Shown: positions 34,946 through 48,339 of the stretch, one piece after another | Layout of the letters: every line of letters begins with the position of its first letter | Numbering within the stretch: the stretch's first letter is position 1 | Made by a program: the position numbers and the translations under genes | The notes under the pieces: model-generated | Seen by the model: the letters and a program-made list of their open reading frames with translations, nothing else | The model's database searches: none | Told to the model about the DNA's origin: nothing | Assembly (NCBI RefSeq): GCF_008831285.2 | Contig: NC_045147.1 | Location: 14,052,854 to 14,116,853, forward strand | DNA: 64,000 nt | Reading direction: 5' to 3' | Source of the DNA: Nymphaea colorata | Taxonomy: Eukaryota; Streptophyta; Magnoliopsida; Nymphaeales; Nymphaeaceae

Positions 34946-37900
34946 CCTATAACCACCACTAAATAAAATTTTTGAAAATTTTTAACTGAAGTTATCCTGA
35001 AGAGGCTGAAGCCCCTCCCCATTTCTCTTTTCCTGTTGAGTTCATGATTGTTGTGGGATCCAAGGTCACTCATATTTTCTCAAACTTTTTATAATGGTAA
35101 AACTAAAATTTTGAAAAAATTTAATCGGTAAAGGCCCACCTAGATATTTGTTGGCCTTGATCATGGAGCAATAGTCCATCGCGGTATGATTGGCAGCCAC
35201 GAGGTATGACATTCATCTCCAGCATCATCAGCTTGCCGGAGCAATGGGTGTTGTGCAGTGGCGGAGCCAAAAAAAATTTAATTGAAGATATTAATTTTAA
35301 AAGTACTAGACACTTCAATTGCATAGTAAAATGATGATTGAAGGCATCACTGTAAACAAAAGCACATGTGGCTCCACTTTGGGGTTGTCCACTGGCGGAC
35401 CAAAAAATATTTTGGCTTAGGAGGGCATTTGTGACGCACCGATTTGTAGATCAGAAAATAGTTATGTGGTATTAACATATGAATAGCAAATTTGTGGGTC
35501 TGTGTGGGCAATTGCCCACACTTGCCTGGGATGTCAAATTTTGAATTGAATTGGTAGGGAATCAGCAGTAGTGAAGCTATGTCGCAGCTGTTGTGGGCAG
35601 TTATCCACACCAGCTCTTTAAATTTGTTTATTTATATATTGAGATATATTTTTTTATATTGTTTTTACATATGAATGCTTCGTAAAAGTTTGAAATTTAA
35701 ACTAAAAGCACCCTTTAGTCAGATATTCCTGGTTCTACCACTGGGGATAAGGACTCAATCCGATGTGAATCACATTTTTTGAAAAATATGTGAAATATAT
35801 ATGTACGTATATACAATCTAATAAGAACCGCAATAAAAATGTCATCTTGCCACCCACGTATTATTAAATTGAACTGAATTTGAATCGGCTGAGTAATTCA
35901 GGCTAATTTTTGTGACACTGGTAGTAACGAGTCTCGTCCTTCAGTGTTTACAGATTTATTGTTTACCATTTTAATTTAACGGGATCAACCTTAAACGGAT
36001 CTGGAAGCTGATCTAAATATGAAACTAAATGGGGATCTCATGGTGGGTAAGATACGACTATTACATATAATATAACCTTGTCCAATCCTTACGGGTTTCG
36101 GACTTGGGCTCAAATTTCAGAAACCTAAACCACATATCAAATCCAAATCGGGATCCATTGGGCACCAGTGCTTGTCCAACTTGCTTGCGTTAAGCATGTC
36201 GCCAGCATTCATCTTGTACATGATCTAATACTTCTTTAAACCGGTGAAAGTTCAGCCATCAATTTGATTCATGTAAGCGATACTTCTTTAAACGAATGCA
36301 CGACACTTTATTTGATAGGTGTACTATTCTCCACCCAGTTTCCAATGCAACCCTAGACCGAAGCGGCAAAGAGAAAAAAAAAGGGGCTTCAGCCCTGGGT
36401 ATCTCTCATCTCCCTTCTATCCCCAAACTACTCCTTTGAACTACAAATGATGGATACACCACATTTAATTGATGAGTGAACTACAAACTACGAAACTAGG
36501 TCAATACATCCAATTTGGATAAAACTTTTGATAAAACTGCTCTCAAAAATCACACACACACATATATATCTATATATCATGTATGCAGTACCCATCCATT
36601 TTGAACATTCCATATTCAGTTCCAAAGTCGGATTCAAATTCAAGTGTGTTAAGAAATTGGATTTAGCTCGTCAATTCGAATTCACATCCAGGTATAATAA
36701 TATGGGTTTTAGTATCTAATGCATCCGATAAATCCGATCTATTGGCATCTCTATCCTTAACTTTTTGTTTGGAGTGAAAGAGATGTGCATATATTGCTGC
36801 GGTTCCTTTCCCATCAAATCAAGAGATGCAAAAGATTGAGTAGAAAACGTCCAAACGAAGGCTTATGCTATGATTTCAAAAAATTACTCATGGCGTGACA
36901 ATCACGAAGTAAGGAGAACAGATTACCAACGTTATTAGAAATTAAAGTGGAAGTTGTTGCATACATATGGGATCCTTGCGCACCAAAATGATGCTCAGTC
37001 TAATACTTTTTTATTTTTCAAATCAATTTAAAAATATTTTAAATAACTTTATGCTGATACGAGCCGGGGCACATCCGTCGAGTCGATACTCCGTATCGGA
37101 GGTTTAGCCCATAAAGTTACGCTACAGATCACATCGTATCGGAGGTTTCCTTACTACCGTTCCGATACGATATAGGCCGATACAGGTTTATATATATATA
37201 TATATATTTTAATCAGTTTAAATTCTTTCATCGCGCGTCGGGTTGTTACCCGACCCGCGGCCCGACGTCCATCCCTGGTTGGAGACCGTGCGATGCAATT
37301 CAAATTAATAAGCTTGGCTGGCGCGATTGCTTGGGTATCCATTTGGCGCAATTTGTTTTCTGTGATTCTATCTCACAGAGGATATCTTTGTAGCTTCTCT
37401 GCTGTCGAGGTATGTTCTGGCTGTAGTTTAAATTTCTTGAGTTTTTATGTTTAGTTCATGGGGATCGCAATCGTATTCTTTTACAGGAGAGTGATTCGAG
37501 TCAAGGGTTGGCTTTTGTAGATGGGATTCTCGAAACCGTAGTCCAGATCAAACCTCTGTGTTTTGTTCTTGATATAAACGTTGTTGGTATCATGTTCCTG
37601 ATGATGGCCGAAAGTGACACGAGAGGCTTGTATTCTTGTGTTTTTGCTTGCGTCCCCAGTTTCTTATTCTTTTTCGTTTCGCTCTGTGCGTACTCTTCCG
37701 TTGGCTTTTTGCTCTTAGAATTTGTGCCCGTTTGTCCCTTTTTTGCAGATTATCATTGCCTTCATACACTTTCTTTTAATGGCATATGGTACCTGTGCTT
37801 ACTTTGGATTTAGGTGTTCTGCCAAGGTCTTATTCGTGGAGTTGCTTTTTCATCCATTAACGTTGCTGCTCTTTCTTCATCTAATGCGTCTTCTCTTGTT

Positions 37901-38454
37901 CTGCTGTCATATGTAACTCTAGATTATGAAACATGTTACTTTACATGTTCTTGTTGTGCTTTTTCTGGTGCATATATTATAATAGGTATGATTTTAAAAT
38001 TTTAGGCCAATTTTTTGCATTTTGATGTCATCATCATTTCTATGTAGAGCCAGAGAATACTGGAGACTTCAATTTAAGAGAGTTTATCTTGTCAGTGTAG
38101 TATGAAGTGGATTAGAAGCAAGTTAGTCCAAGATGTATACAGTGCATTTTTATGAAAATTAGAGAAAATGGGTCTAATTCCTAAATCCTGAGATGTATAT
38201 AACAACATGTAATTTCTTCTATTTTTTTGGCATGTCTCTGAATGTGATATACTCCTAATCATTGTCACAAAAAATTCGTATTTTTTATTGTTTTTTTATT
38301 TTTTTATAATTTTCGGGATTTATTAAATGTTTTAAAAAATTTTAAAAATTTGCCGAGATTTTTCCGAGTTATTCCCGAGATATACAACTTTTGGTATTAT
38401 ACTCGAGAAATTCCTCACCGTATAATACCCGTACACGATATATGTGGCAATGCT

Positions 38455-39069
38455 CCTAATTCATGAAGGTATCTAAGTTGGGATTTAAGATGTCAAAAGG
38501 TAAGCTAGAAGCGATACCAATGGCATATTTCAAGGGAAAGCAACTAACATTTCTTTACAATAGAAGGTTGTAACTTGTAAGTAACATATATTGCTTCATG
38601 GACATGATGTTGACAATGTCTGACATGAACTTGATCGTTTACGGAAGGGCTTTGTTATATCTAGTGCTGATATCAATTTTCTTGTCATGTTTGCACAAAT
38701 GTGCAGAGACTAGACAAATTATTGGTGTATCAGGCACCTTAGTCAAGGGTTTCTTCTTTATTTTTGGTATGTGTCTGAATGCGATATACTCCTAATTCAT
38801 CAAGGTATCTAAGTTGGGATTTAAGATGTCAAAAGGTAAGCTAGAAGCCATACCAATGGCATATTTCAAGAGAAAGCAACTCACACGATAGAAGGTTGTA
38901 AGAAACATATATTGCTTCATGGACATGATCTTGACAATGTCTGACTTGAACTTGTTCGTTTATGGAAGGGCTTTATTATATCTAGTGCTGATGTCAATCT
39001 GCTTGTCATGTTTGCACAAATGTGCAGATACTATACAAGTTGTTGGTGTATCAGGCACCTTAGTCAAGG
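38455..39069. repeat. Tandem direct repeat of about 300 bp upstream of ZUFSP gene
   Basis: 38,455-38,748 and 38,791-39,069 match from CTCCTAATTCAT to GGCACCTTAGTCAAGG, with about 10 percent divergence and small indels. The first part (GGTATCTAAGTTGGGATTTA) is also the end of D1, so this unit exists three times. A 127-codon frame (39,008-39,391) starts inside the second copy, but its equivalent in the first copy has a stop, and I recognise no domain. Confidence 0.8.
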
Positions 39070-39391
39070 CTTCACATTTAGTTACTCAGATGTATCCTGT
39101 TCGGTTGCCTATCATAATCAGCATGATCAGTCAAGTGAAATCGGGTGCTATGTTAGGCACAAAGATAAAAGAGACTCCACCATGTCTTTACATGGCAAAG
39201 AATGGTTCCTTGTGAAGTCAATCCATGATGGAAGAGTGTTGTTAGATATTCTATTTCTGTATGAGCCTCTAGGAATTCCATGGATGTTTTATGGCTGCCA
39301 ATCGAATGACCTGCCTGTATTGTTTGGACTGGCATCTGCAACATGTGGTCCAATTGCGTTTAGCAAATTTTTGAAAAATGGTCCAACTTAA

Positions 39392-40084
39392 CATTGATAA
39401 TGATAAGTACGTGGAAACAAATGATACTTTTTGACTGATTGAAGGTCATCCATTTCGTATTTGAGTTCTCCTGTTTTGTTTCTCCTGTTGTTTCACATTT
39501 ATTAACATCTCTTGTTGTTTTTCATAGTTCTATGCATGCCAGATCTGCATCACCATCTTATCAAGTAACTCTTTTATGTCTGTTGACTTGGGGGAGTTGA
39601 TAGTTGCTATTTCCTTTTAGATTTCTTGGACTCTGATATTTGTGAATATGGAATCAACATCCTTGTTGAGGGATTTAACCATGCCATGGCATAAAATAGA
39701 TTAGCCTACACTTAACTGTCTGTTTTCCCACTACATAGAATAACCACTTCTGCTAAATGTATAGTCACCAGTTTATTTGCATATTGTTGTGGCACATCCA
39801 GTTCCAGTACATACTCTTGTGACCTGGGTTGTGTTTACTATTAACTGATTACTTGGATCCTATGACCCAAACTGCACTATCTATGATTGGACAGGTAGAA
39901 TATGCGGAGAGCAAACATGCATAGCAGTTCTCGGTTTATCTTATAATGCTTTTAGTCATATGTCATTTTCCTTTTTCTTTTCTCCAGATATTGTTTGATT
40001 TAGCAGTATATGGTGCTTTAGTTCGTCTACCATAGAGGTGGTCATTTCTCAGAGGCTTCCATCTTTTTGCGCATAATAAGATCA
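39392..40084. other. Upstream region of the ZUFSP gene
   Basis: About 0.7 kb of AT-rich sequence directly before the first coding exon. No convincing TATA box can be tied to a start; a 5' UTR exon may lie here or near 37,370-37,411 (followed by GTATGT). Confidence 0.4.
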
Positions 40085-41323
40085 ATGTGTGCATCCTGTC
40101 CTGTCTGCAACCTAAGCTTCCCCTTGCCTGAACTGGAAAGGTACATTGCTTTTCTTATATACTTTAGTCTTTTTAATTTCTTCTTAATTTATCTATTTCC
40201 TTAATAAACTGCGGGATTACCTCATGCCTTTGTATTTTGTTTCAAATGTTCTTTGGTTGTTGATAACATTTACAGGCATGTCAATGATCATTTTGAGGAC
40301 AATGAAATCTCAATGGATTCGGAGCTGGCATGGGCAATTGAATTGGCCCCATCGAGTCCTTTGTCAAAGGTAAGTGCTTGAGCTGGCATTTCTTCATCTT
40401 TGACACTGTTGCATATGTTATCTTAACTGGTATGATAACTTGTTTACAATCACAAATATGTCAGATGATGGAACTTCCTGATGCTTGGAAAATTTTCGTC
40501 TTTGCTTCTTTTATTGCATGACATACTACATATTTATACATAGATGAGCATATTTATCATCTGACATTGACACATAGTTTAGTTTCTTGCAAACTTACGG
40601 GACAACAGAGTATAGGAAAGAAACTGCCATTCAGTTATCTCATATTATTTATTACTATTTATCCATTTACTTCTTGGTGTATGCCAGATGCTACTCCATT
40701 GACCACTTTTACATTGACTTTTGCTATAAAAGAAATATTGTGAGTCTGCATCTCTATAAATCTTGCTCTTCCCTTCCTTCTGGATATGTTGGGTAAGAAA
40801 TCACTTCAGTCAACTGATGAAGCATTTGTGTATTCACATTTCACATTCCATCCATTTTTCCTACTTTTTTTCTGTTTTAATGAGTATGTGATTCCAATTA
40901 TGGGATGATACCTATGCAGTTAAAAGCACACTTAAGCACCCACCTAGGCTTACCTAGGCCATGGGGCCACCTTTCTTACTAGGCTATAATACCTAGTCAC
41001 TAACTTAAAAAGTTTGCTCCTTTTCTTTTTCTTCTTCTACATCTTCCTTTCTTTGTTCTTCCTTTTCTCCTTTGTTATTCTAATCTTTTTTCTTCCTTTC
41101 TTTCTTTCTTTGTTTATTGTTCTTTAGTGCCTACTCCTTTTTGAAGGTTCACTTTCTAGGCCTTCATAGAGCTTGTGGCTACATAGAATAATATCAATTT
41201 CTAAGTCGCATGGATACGGCAGATTGGCCCCTGTACTCATCATGGTACATTTTGAATGTGCCTGGGTCTGACCTGATCCAAAATGCATTTAAACCCTTTT
41301 TCTTCTTAACAAAAGCATGAAGT

Positions 41324-41366
<43 letters not shown>

Positions 41367-41432
41367 CTGATCCAAACCACATAGATTAAACCCTTTTTCT
41401 TTTTAACAAAACACATGAATTTTAGTGGAGTT

Positions 41433-41523
<91 letters not shown>

Positions 41524-43360
41524 ATATAGGCATATTGCCATACCCATGTTTCTGAACTTTCCTTACCTGGACCTGCATCATCTTACTAGTACCCGAGCCC
41601 ACGCCTGTACCCATGTGATTTAGATTAATTTGCACTTTTTATAACAGCATTCATAAACCGCTTTATATTATGTGCTCATAGACTTTACCGCCCTCCTCAT
41701 TTAGAAATAAAGAAATGAATGAAATTAAAGTTGAGGGTTTCTCAACTTCACAAGGATCAAGCTGGAAGCCTTTCATTTCAATGTAATGGATTTCCTGTAG
41801 ACCGGACTTCTGCTCTAGCTTCTGTTTTAAAAAATAGGATTTGCCAGTATCTGTGAACACTTTTTATCTTGCACTGATCTTCCTCATCTTAATTGTTGGA
41901 TGTTCTCACATTTTGTTTCTTCCATCTTCTTGTTTTATTTGTCATTTAATTTCTTAACCCAGATTCATTTGTTTCTCCAGCAGGGTGAATTAAGCCTGGA
42001 TGAAGGATTTTCAGGGAGATGGCTGCCATGTGCTGAGAACATGTCGGAAGGGCAGACTAGTAAGCAGAGTGAAGAAAAAGTTAAACATCTAGTTAGTTTA
42101 CAATTAAGGAGTAAATTCTACCATGTTGAAGATGGTTTAGTGACCTTATTAAGAAACTGCCTGGAGTCAGATACCAAAAATCTATGCAGCATAATTTCTA
42201 GACATGTTGACCACTTTCAGAGTACCAAATCAGAGGATTCAGGTTGGGGTTGTGGGTGGCGCAATATTCAGATGATGAGCTCACACTTAATAACTGAGAG
42301 GAAGGATGCTAGAGAAGTTCTATTTGGTGGCTTAGGATTTGTTCCTGATATTGCTTCACTTCAACGATGGCTTGAAATTGCTTGGGAAAGAGGCTTTGAC
42401 ACCGTTGGTGCAAGGTCATTCCAGAACAGAATATATGGATCAAGCAAATGGATTGGAACGACTGAATGTGCTGCCCTTTTTCGTTCTTTTGGCCTCCGGG
42501 CAACGATAGTTGATTTTGAATGTGAGAAAGTCAATGGTTGTGGCAAGAAAAGATTTATGAAGCAGGTTCATGGACCAATGGACAAGTTTGTCACAAAATT
42601 TCACAAGACTACATCTCAAACAAATGGAAGCGAATACGCAGGTGCTGAACATTCTGAATCTCACATTCGTCCTCCATATTGTTTCCAAGAGAAAGATTCA
42701 ATATCTGACACTTGCGAAAGCTATAATAGTACTGGTGACCATCATGCCCTTGTTGACTGGGTTTGGAATTATTTTGCTAGCGAGAATTATTGCAGCTCAG
42801 GCGGTGTTTCTGTGAGTAAGAAGACGTAAGTTATTCTGAAAATTTATCTCATTCCAATATAGTTGTGGTTACACACACCTGCAACATAAGCAAAAAGTAT
42901 TTTGCTTATACGATCTCTGGCATGATACACGTTCCATTTAGACATAATCATGGAAATATTTTCTGACCGTTATCACACTGAAGTTGTGAGCAGGCCTTTG
43001 TATTTCCAGCACGATGGACACTCCAGGACTATCATAGGGATTCAAATTCATAAAAGTGTGGAAAAGATGTCAAGAGAATACAGCTTGCTGGTTTTAGACC
43101 CTTCTCAGGTTCAAATCTTGTTTATCTCTCTGTACTTAATTTCAGAATTCATGAATGTATGTAGGTCTTCTTTAGTGTTAGACCCTTCTTCGGTTAAGAT
43201 CTTATAAAGCTTTCTGTACTTGATGGCATTATTTCAGAAATATACAGGGTTCATATAGTCCTTGGACTGAATAAGAGGATTATGTGGAATGATTATGAAA
43301 CGTCTAACAGACTTGATTTATAGATTACGAAGTGCCACATTTAAAGTTACTTTTTCCACA

Positions 43361-43397
<37 letters not shown>

Positions 43398-44134
43398 TTT
43401 TCCATCTTTTGCCTGTTATATAATCTTCTTGTCAACTTATGAACATATTCAGATTCTTCTGTGATAAACAGAGAGTTTTTTAACGGAGTCCTTCATCGAG
43501 TCTCATGTTGCTCTGCTATTGTGTCCCATCTCTAGGGTTTTGAATCTTTAACTTCCTTAAAAGGACTATCTCTTGCTTCTTCACTTGGCAAAGGGCATAA
43601 AAATTAAGAAGTTCCAAGAAGTCTTTAGAACTTCGAGTTCTTCTAAGAAGCTCAACCAAAGAACTACCTTATCTTAATCAAAGGATATTTTAGTTGACCT
43701 CACTATGGCCATCCTAGTTGCAGAAGAAGTAAAAATGGGAAATACAGGATCTAGCGTTTTTCCTTTATTGAAGTCCAATATTAAGCACTTCTTAGCAAAT
43801 GGAACAACTTATTCCTGGCAATGATGCTCTCTGCTAATTGACAACCTGATTTTTGTCCATAGCGAACTGTTGATTTGGAAAGTTCACTGAAAAGAAATGT
43901 TGGATGGCAGAGGTTGCTGAAGAGGGGAGTGCATACACTAAAGAAGCCACAATATCAGGTTATTCTCCATTCTTGTTATTTAGTTACTGATTGCTTCATT
44001 ATTTTGGTGCATGCTAGACTTCTCATAGTTGATAATGTTCCCTTTTGTAGTTATGCTATGTGGATCCGGGAATTGCATTTGGGAAGGAATTGGAGCAGCT
44101 TAAGACAATCGACAGCATTCTAGTTGAAATCTGA
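40085..44134 (+). CDS. ZUFSP/ZUP1-like cysteine protease (peptidase C78), K63-type deubiquitinase
   Basis: Six exons: 40,085-40,140, 40,276-40,369, 41,981-42,825, 42,994-43,108, 43,863-43,958 and 44,051-44,134. All borders are GT-AG and the phases join, giving 429 residues. Residues 5-24 form a UBZ-like zinc finger ([21 protein letters not shown]-x2-C-x11-H-x3-H). The C78 catalytic domain has the nucleophile Cys141 in GWGCGWRN, His341 in QHDGHSRTI and Asp367 in LLVLDPSQ. Family members (human ZUFSP/ZUP1) cut long K63-linked ubiquitin chains and act in genome stability; related UFSPs process UFM1, so exact specificity is inferred. The ATG at 40,085 is chosen because it precedes the zinc finger directly. 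Exon 3 has a CAGCAG acceptor that may add or skip one Gln. Introns 2 and 4 contain TA microsatellites. Confidence 0.88.
41437..41516. repeat. (TA)n microsatellite in ZUFSP intron 2
   Basis: About 40 TA units; a shorter (TA)n(GA)n tract lies at 41,325-41,366 in the same intron. Confidence 0.9.
43363..43395. repeat. (TA)n microsatellite in ZUFSP intron 4
   Basis: About 16 TA units. Confidence 0.9.
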
Positions 44135-45924
44135 TGGCTTGAATATGTACATCTTAAATGTATATGTCTCACTTTTTGCAGTTTATGTTCTACTGTAAGT
44201 CGTTTACCATGTGATTAGGGATTCAAGAAAGTAATTATAGTTTCTTCAATGGCCACAGGTGTGATTGTTTTGTTTTCTGTCAAGTTTGCATGTGCTGTAA
44301 ATGTGTGCATGCTATTGTCGGTTTCTCTTCTTGTACTTCATAGCTAATTGCATGTGGATGTATGCATCTCACAGCCTGTAGGTCCTGTCGGCAATATGAG
44401 CTGGGTATGTGCCACTTTCGAGTCTGTTGGCCTATGTGCATAATGGATGGAACTGTTCAGTGTTTGTTGTATTCAGAGTGAAGAGTTTATAGATCAGTCC
44501 CCCTATGGGCACAGTTGTTGCCCACTCTTAGTTTCCTCTGTTTCGGGATGTCTAAGATGCCAACCTTCTAATGGGATACAGAACCTCTTGATATTTGAGT
44601 TATGGTGCTTTTGTCAATTATGTAGTTGCCAGTTGAAAGAGCAGCTTGCCTTCACAAATATCTGACATCCTTGGAACTTACCATGTTGTAATCGATTGGT
44701 CATTGATTCTGAAAGAGGAGAAACTGAAGTTCATTAATGAGACGAGTCAGGAATATCGGATTTGGGATAACGGTCAGTCTGATTCTTGAACTTGAACAAT
44801 AATGAAATGAATCTCCATCGGAGCATGACAGATGAAACCGATACATTTGTGGGAATTCCTTCTATTGAACAGAGTTTTGTAAAAAGGCTTCTACATGCAA
44901 AAGGGAAGAAACTATGAGCGGACAAGGTCTACACTGATAACACATCTGAAGGGGACATTTTAATCGGTTCAAAAATCAAGAAGCAAAATTTGGAATACAT
45001 TCAACAGCTTATGAAAAAACCGTGCTACTGCTTCTCTATGTCGATACATACGAGTGTTTTACTCTAGTAGACAAATCTGGTTGGATCCATTTGTTCTTAT
45101 TGGATGTCCTAGAGCTGCGCCTGCATGAGCATCTCGCATGTCACTTTTAAGAAAACTATATTATGGTAGGTCGAAAATGTTCTTTCCTAAAATGGGCGAA
45201 CTTGGGGCAAGCAGATCCATTCTGGCATGTATTAATAAAGATGCACAAATTGGACTCTTAGACCTTCTTCAGCTTGAAGATCTTAGATCTAATCCCTCCA
45301 TTTAACTCAACAAGACACTTGTTGGCATGCGTTGGAAAAAGCATTGATCCAAGAAAACTCTGATTATTTGATTTTCTTATGAATACTGTCATCCTTATCT
45401 GGTAAAAGTAGGCTCCTTCAAAGGAGAAGTTCTTGTATGAGAAAGAACCTGGTAAATGAACTAGGATCCATGCTTTATTTCTGTTAGAGCATGACTCGAT
45501 TTTATGGCGAGTCAAGTCAAGTTCAAGCACACAAGAAACTGCGCTAAAGCACATTACTGCAAGACGATAGTAAATTTTTGGCTGTAAGCTTCTTGGTGAA
45601 GCTCAAACAAACTTATGTAGGTGAGACTTGACAGATTTATGAATTATGAAATAGGATCAAACTAGATTAGGAGTATAATTATAAAAAAGATTTGGGCATT
45701 GATCTAGCTATTGTAACATGTTACTAATTGTGTTGTTTCACCCATTGAGTCTACATTTGGTTCACATATGATCAAATACAAACTCTAAATTTAACCACTA
45801 TTCTGAATTCTATTTGTTTGATGAATCTTTCTCTGTGGTTTCTTTCAGATCCTCTTGTCTTTCTTTGTGGTTTCTTTCAGATCCTCTTGTCTTTCTTTGT
45901 GGATGTTTCCTACTACGGGAGTGA
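44135..45924. other. 3' flank of ZUFSP gene, no further gene seen
   Basis: The first few hundred bases are the probable 3' UTR (for example TGTATATGTC and T-rich runs). A stretch near 44,990-45,050 (KTVLLLLYVDT in one frame) faintly recalls the copia reverse-transcriptase YVDD box but lacks both aspartates and any context. Otherwise unrecognised. Confidence 0.4.
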
Positions 45925-46140
45925 TGAAGCCTGGCTAGGCCTGGGCGTCGGGGCTGGGCCGCCGCCGGGTACTCGGCCCGGTCGGGCCCGAGCCGGGAAA
46001 AACCTGGCCCGGGCCCGATAAGCCGGCCCATGTCAGCCTGGCCCGACCGGATTCGGTCCATTAAGGATTAAAAGGGCGGGCCCGAATGAAAACTAACCTG
46101 GGCCGGTTCGATTCGACCCATTAAGGATTAAAAGGGCGGG
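45925..46140. repeat. GC-rich GGGCCCGGG-type block, left
   Basis: Sharp GC-rich island in AT-rich DNA with repeats such as GGCCCGGGCCCG, CGGGTACTCGG and a duplicated TTAAGGATTAAAAGGGCGGG. A similar block in opposite sense lies at 48,340-48,550. May be the end of a non-autonomous transposon. Confidence 0.45.
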
Positions 46141-46543
46141 TTCGAATGAAAGTTTTCATTTTAACAGCATAAAGAAGTTTTTCTTCTTTCAGGACCCGTT
46201 TGATGCACTGGAAGAATTTAACGTGATAAATTTAACTCTGTTTGATGTACATGGAAAATTTAAAGTGGTAAGTTTAACCCTGGTTTGATGATGGTAGAAA
46301 AATAGAGAGAATTTTTTCAGAAGTGTTAATAGTCTTTTTTTGTTTTCCTCCTCAATTTGACGTAAGAAGAAAATGGAAGATGATCTTCCAAAAACAACAA
46401 AATATTGAGGGTATTCCCTACCATCGAGACTACAAAGATCAGCACTCGTCCGGAGGTTCCCCAATCTCTCTATAGTGACCCTGCCATGGAAATTGCTTCT
46501 GTATTGATGGATTTCCCTTTGATGCAAAGCTTTATATATTCTC

Positions 46544-46695
46544 AAGCCTAACCGGTAAGCCTGAAAAGCTAATTCTATACAGGTACTTCAAATACTTAAC
46601 CAGAAAAGTATTCACAAGGAAGCCTAACCGGTAAGCCTGAAAAGCTAATTCTATACAGGTACTTCAAATACTTAACCAGAAAAGTATTAACAAGG
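46544..46695. repeat. 76-bp tandem duplication
   Basis: Two adjacent 76-base units starting AAGCCTAACCGGTAAGCC (46,544 and 46,620) with one difference (ATTCACAAGG against ATTAACAAGG). Very recent. Confidence 0.92.
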
Positions 46696-46837
46696 ATTCA
46701 ACAAAAATCTATTTGATACATTTCAAAATTACAGTCATCTGTTATCTTACAACATTGAGAGAAAAAAACGCATAAGATGCTTTACAAGTAACAAAACATG
46801 GACATACATGAACAAAACCTTAAAAATCTTCAGATTA

Positions 46838-47460
46838 CTAGTAACCCCTTGGACTTCGACTAGAAGTCATGCCAACAGGGCTCCTAACATCAGCAGCACG
46901 CTCAGGTGAAGCACTTTGCTCCTGTCCAACTGAAGGCAGCATCCGAACACCACTGGTCAAAGACCCAGCAGGACTCAGGATAGGACTACCAGCTCGATTT
47001 AAAGCTTCAATCTCTAAAGCCTCTGCTTCCTCCTTCAGCAACGATAGCTGTTTCATGGTGTGCATTAGTCAACATATATGCCCTCCGAAAACAATCAACC
47101 AAAATTGCAAACTCACCCTAACATCATTCTCCTTCAACTGGTGCTGTAGTGAAACAATAGCAGGACTCAAACTGCAAGAGTTCAAGGTCACGTTTAACTA
47201 AAGGCAGTCATTAGGAGATAGCTGCAAAACTAAAGAAAGCACCAGACCAACCAGTACTCCATCAATTTGCATAAGGAGACATGGTAGGTACTGCTTGATT
47301 ATATGCCGTCTTTTCTTCCTCAAACAACATGGTTAGCATATCAATGAATGATGTCAAAGGAGAATCAAGCTTCAGAAGTGAAGAGCTTGGAACAACTTGA
47401 AGAGAAACTTCTTTCCTCGTGTACTCAGCACCACTGGCGTTGGAGACAGTACTTGCTTAG
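46838..47460 (-). pseudogene. 3' end of an unrecognised gene, probably disabled
   Basis: Two minus-strand exons join in phase: 47,117-47,171 (LSPAIVSLQHQLKENDVR, donor GTGAGT) and 46,838-47,047 (LSLLKEEAEALEIEALNRAG, then Ser/Pro-rich sequence ending SRSPRGY and TAG). The first part looks like an amphipathic coiled coil. A further upstream frame at about 47,265-47,455 (LKLDSPLTSFIDMLTMLFEE) meets TGA before any clear donor, and no 5' exons are seen. I read it as a fragment, perhaps moved by a transposon, since GC-rich blocks flank it. The parent family is not recognised. Confidence 0.45.
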
Positions 47461-47794
47461 AAAGCACTTGAACAAAATTTCCAGATTCTTTGTTTGTATA
47501 TTCTGAAGGTACATCCTTTCAGAAAGAGGATGCAGATTCTATAATAGAAGCTACAAAGCCATTGGATAGGATTTTTTCTTTCTTTTCTTTCTGTTACATG
47601 CTCATATGCCATAAAAAGGTCTCGTAATGAAAACAGAGCTTATTTAGATCTGGGGAGAAAACTATTCGAGAAAATAAGAAATGTACGAGAGTACAATGAA
47701 CAGATATGTTGGCAAAGGCGACTGTGGCGTTGGCGAACCGGCGGAGGAGCGGCGACGGAAGAGAAACTGTCGTCGACTGCGGAGGGAGGAGGAG

Positions 47795-48030
47795 ACTGGT
47801 GAAACGAGGGGAAATGGCGTATAGTTGGGAAAAGGTCGAGCGGGTGAAATTTCACCCGCTCGTGAAAATTCACCCCGTTTGATACGAGGGGAAATGGCGT
47901 ATGGTTGGGAAAAGGTCGAGCGGGTGAAATTTCACCCGCTCGTTTTAGGAAAAACGGGTGAAAATTCACCCCGCTGAGACGCCCGTACAGATTTTTCTCG
48001 AATTTCTCCTTTTACCCGCGCAATCAAACG
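47795..48030. repeat. Direct repeat with hairpin motif, MITE-like
   Basis: Two copies (about 47,797 and 47,885) of a unit containing GAGGGGAAATGGCGTAT and the palindrome GCGGGTGAAATTTCACCCGC. Inverted CCCGTTTGAT (about 47,875) and ATCAAACGGG (about 48,023) resemble terminal repeats. Probably a small non-autonomous element. Confidence 0.5.
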
Positions 48031-48339
48031 GGCCGCCTTTCTCTTCTCTCTCCTCTCGTTCGTTCTCTCTTCTTCACGGGACAAGAAAACCAGATCGGCG
48101 ACAGGCTGGCGGCGACCATCGACCAGAGCTTGACGAAGATGCTTTCGTTGCAGGTGGGTTCAATGTTTTCTTTTTTGATATGTTGTCTTTTCCTTCTCTC
48201 TTCATCTGGCTCTATTCCGGCGAAACCAGACAGGCGATGGACCGGAGGACTCTCCCTATGTCGCTGTCTCCCTCTCTCCCCACTGGAGAGTCTGTAACAC
48301 TTTGCATAGAGGGTTTCAGAGAGCTCTGGTCATGATGGC

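Noticed and set aside
39008..39391. 127-codon frame upstream of the ZUFSP gene
   Set aside because: It starts inside a tandem repeat whose other copy has a stop in the same frame, and no domain is recognisable.
41306..41635. Frames rich in Ile-Tyr repeats
   Set aside because: Translation of TA/GA microsatellites; the same applies to 25,992-26,204 and 32,225-32,561.
44990..45050. Possible degenerate copia reverse transcriptase (LLLLYVDT)
   Set aside because: The two catalytic aspartates are absent and no neighbouring RT or RNase H motifs follow in any frame.
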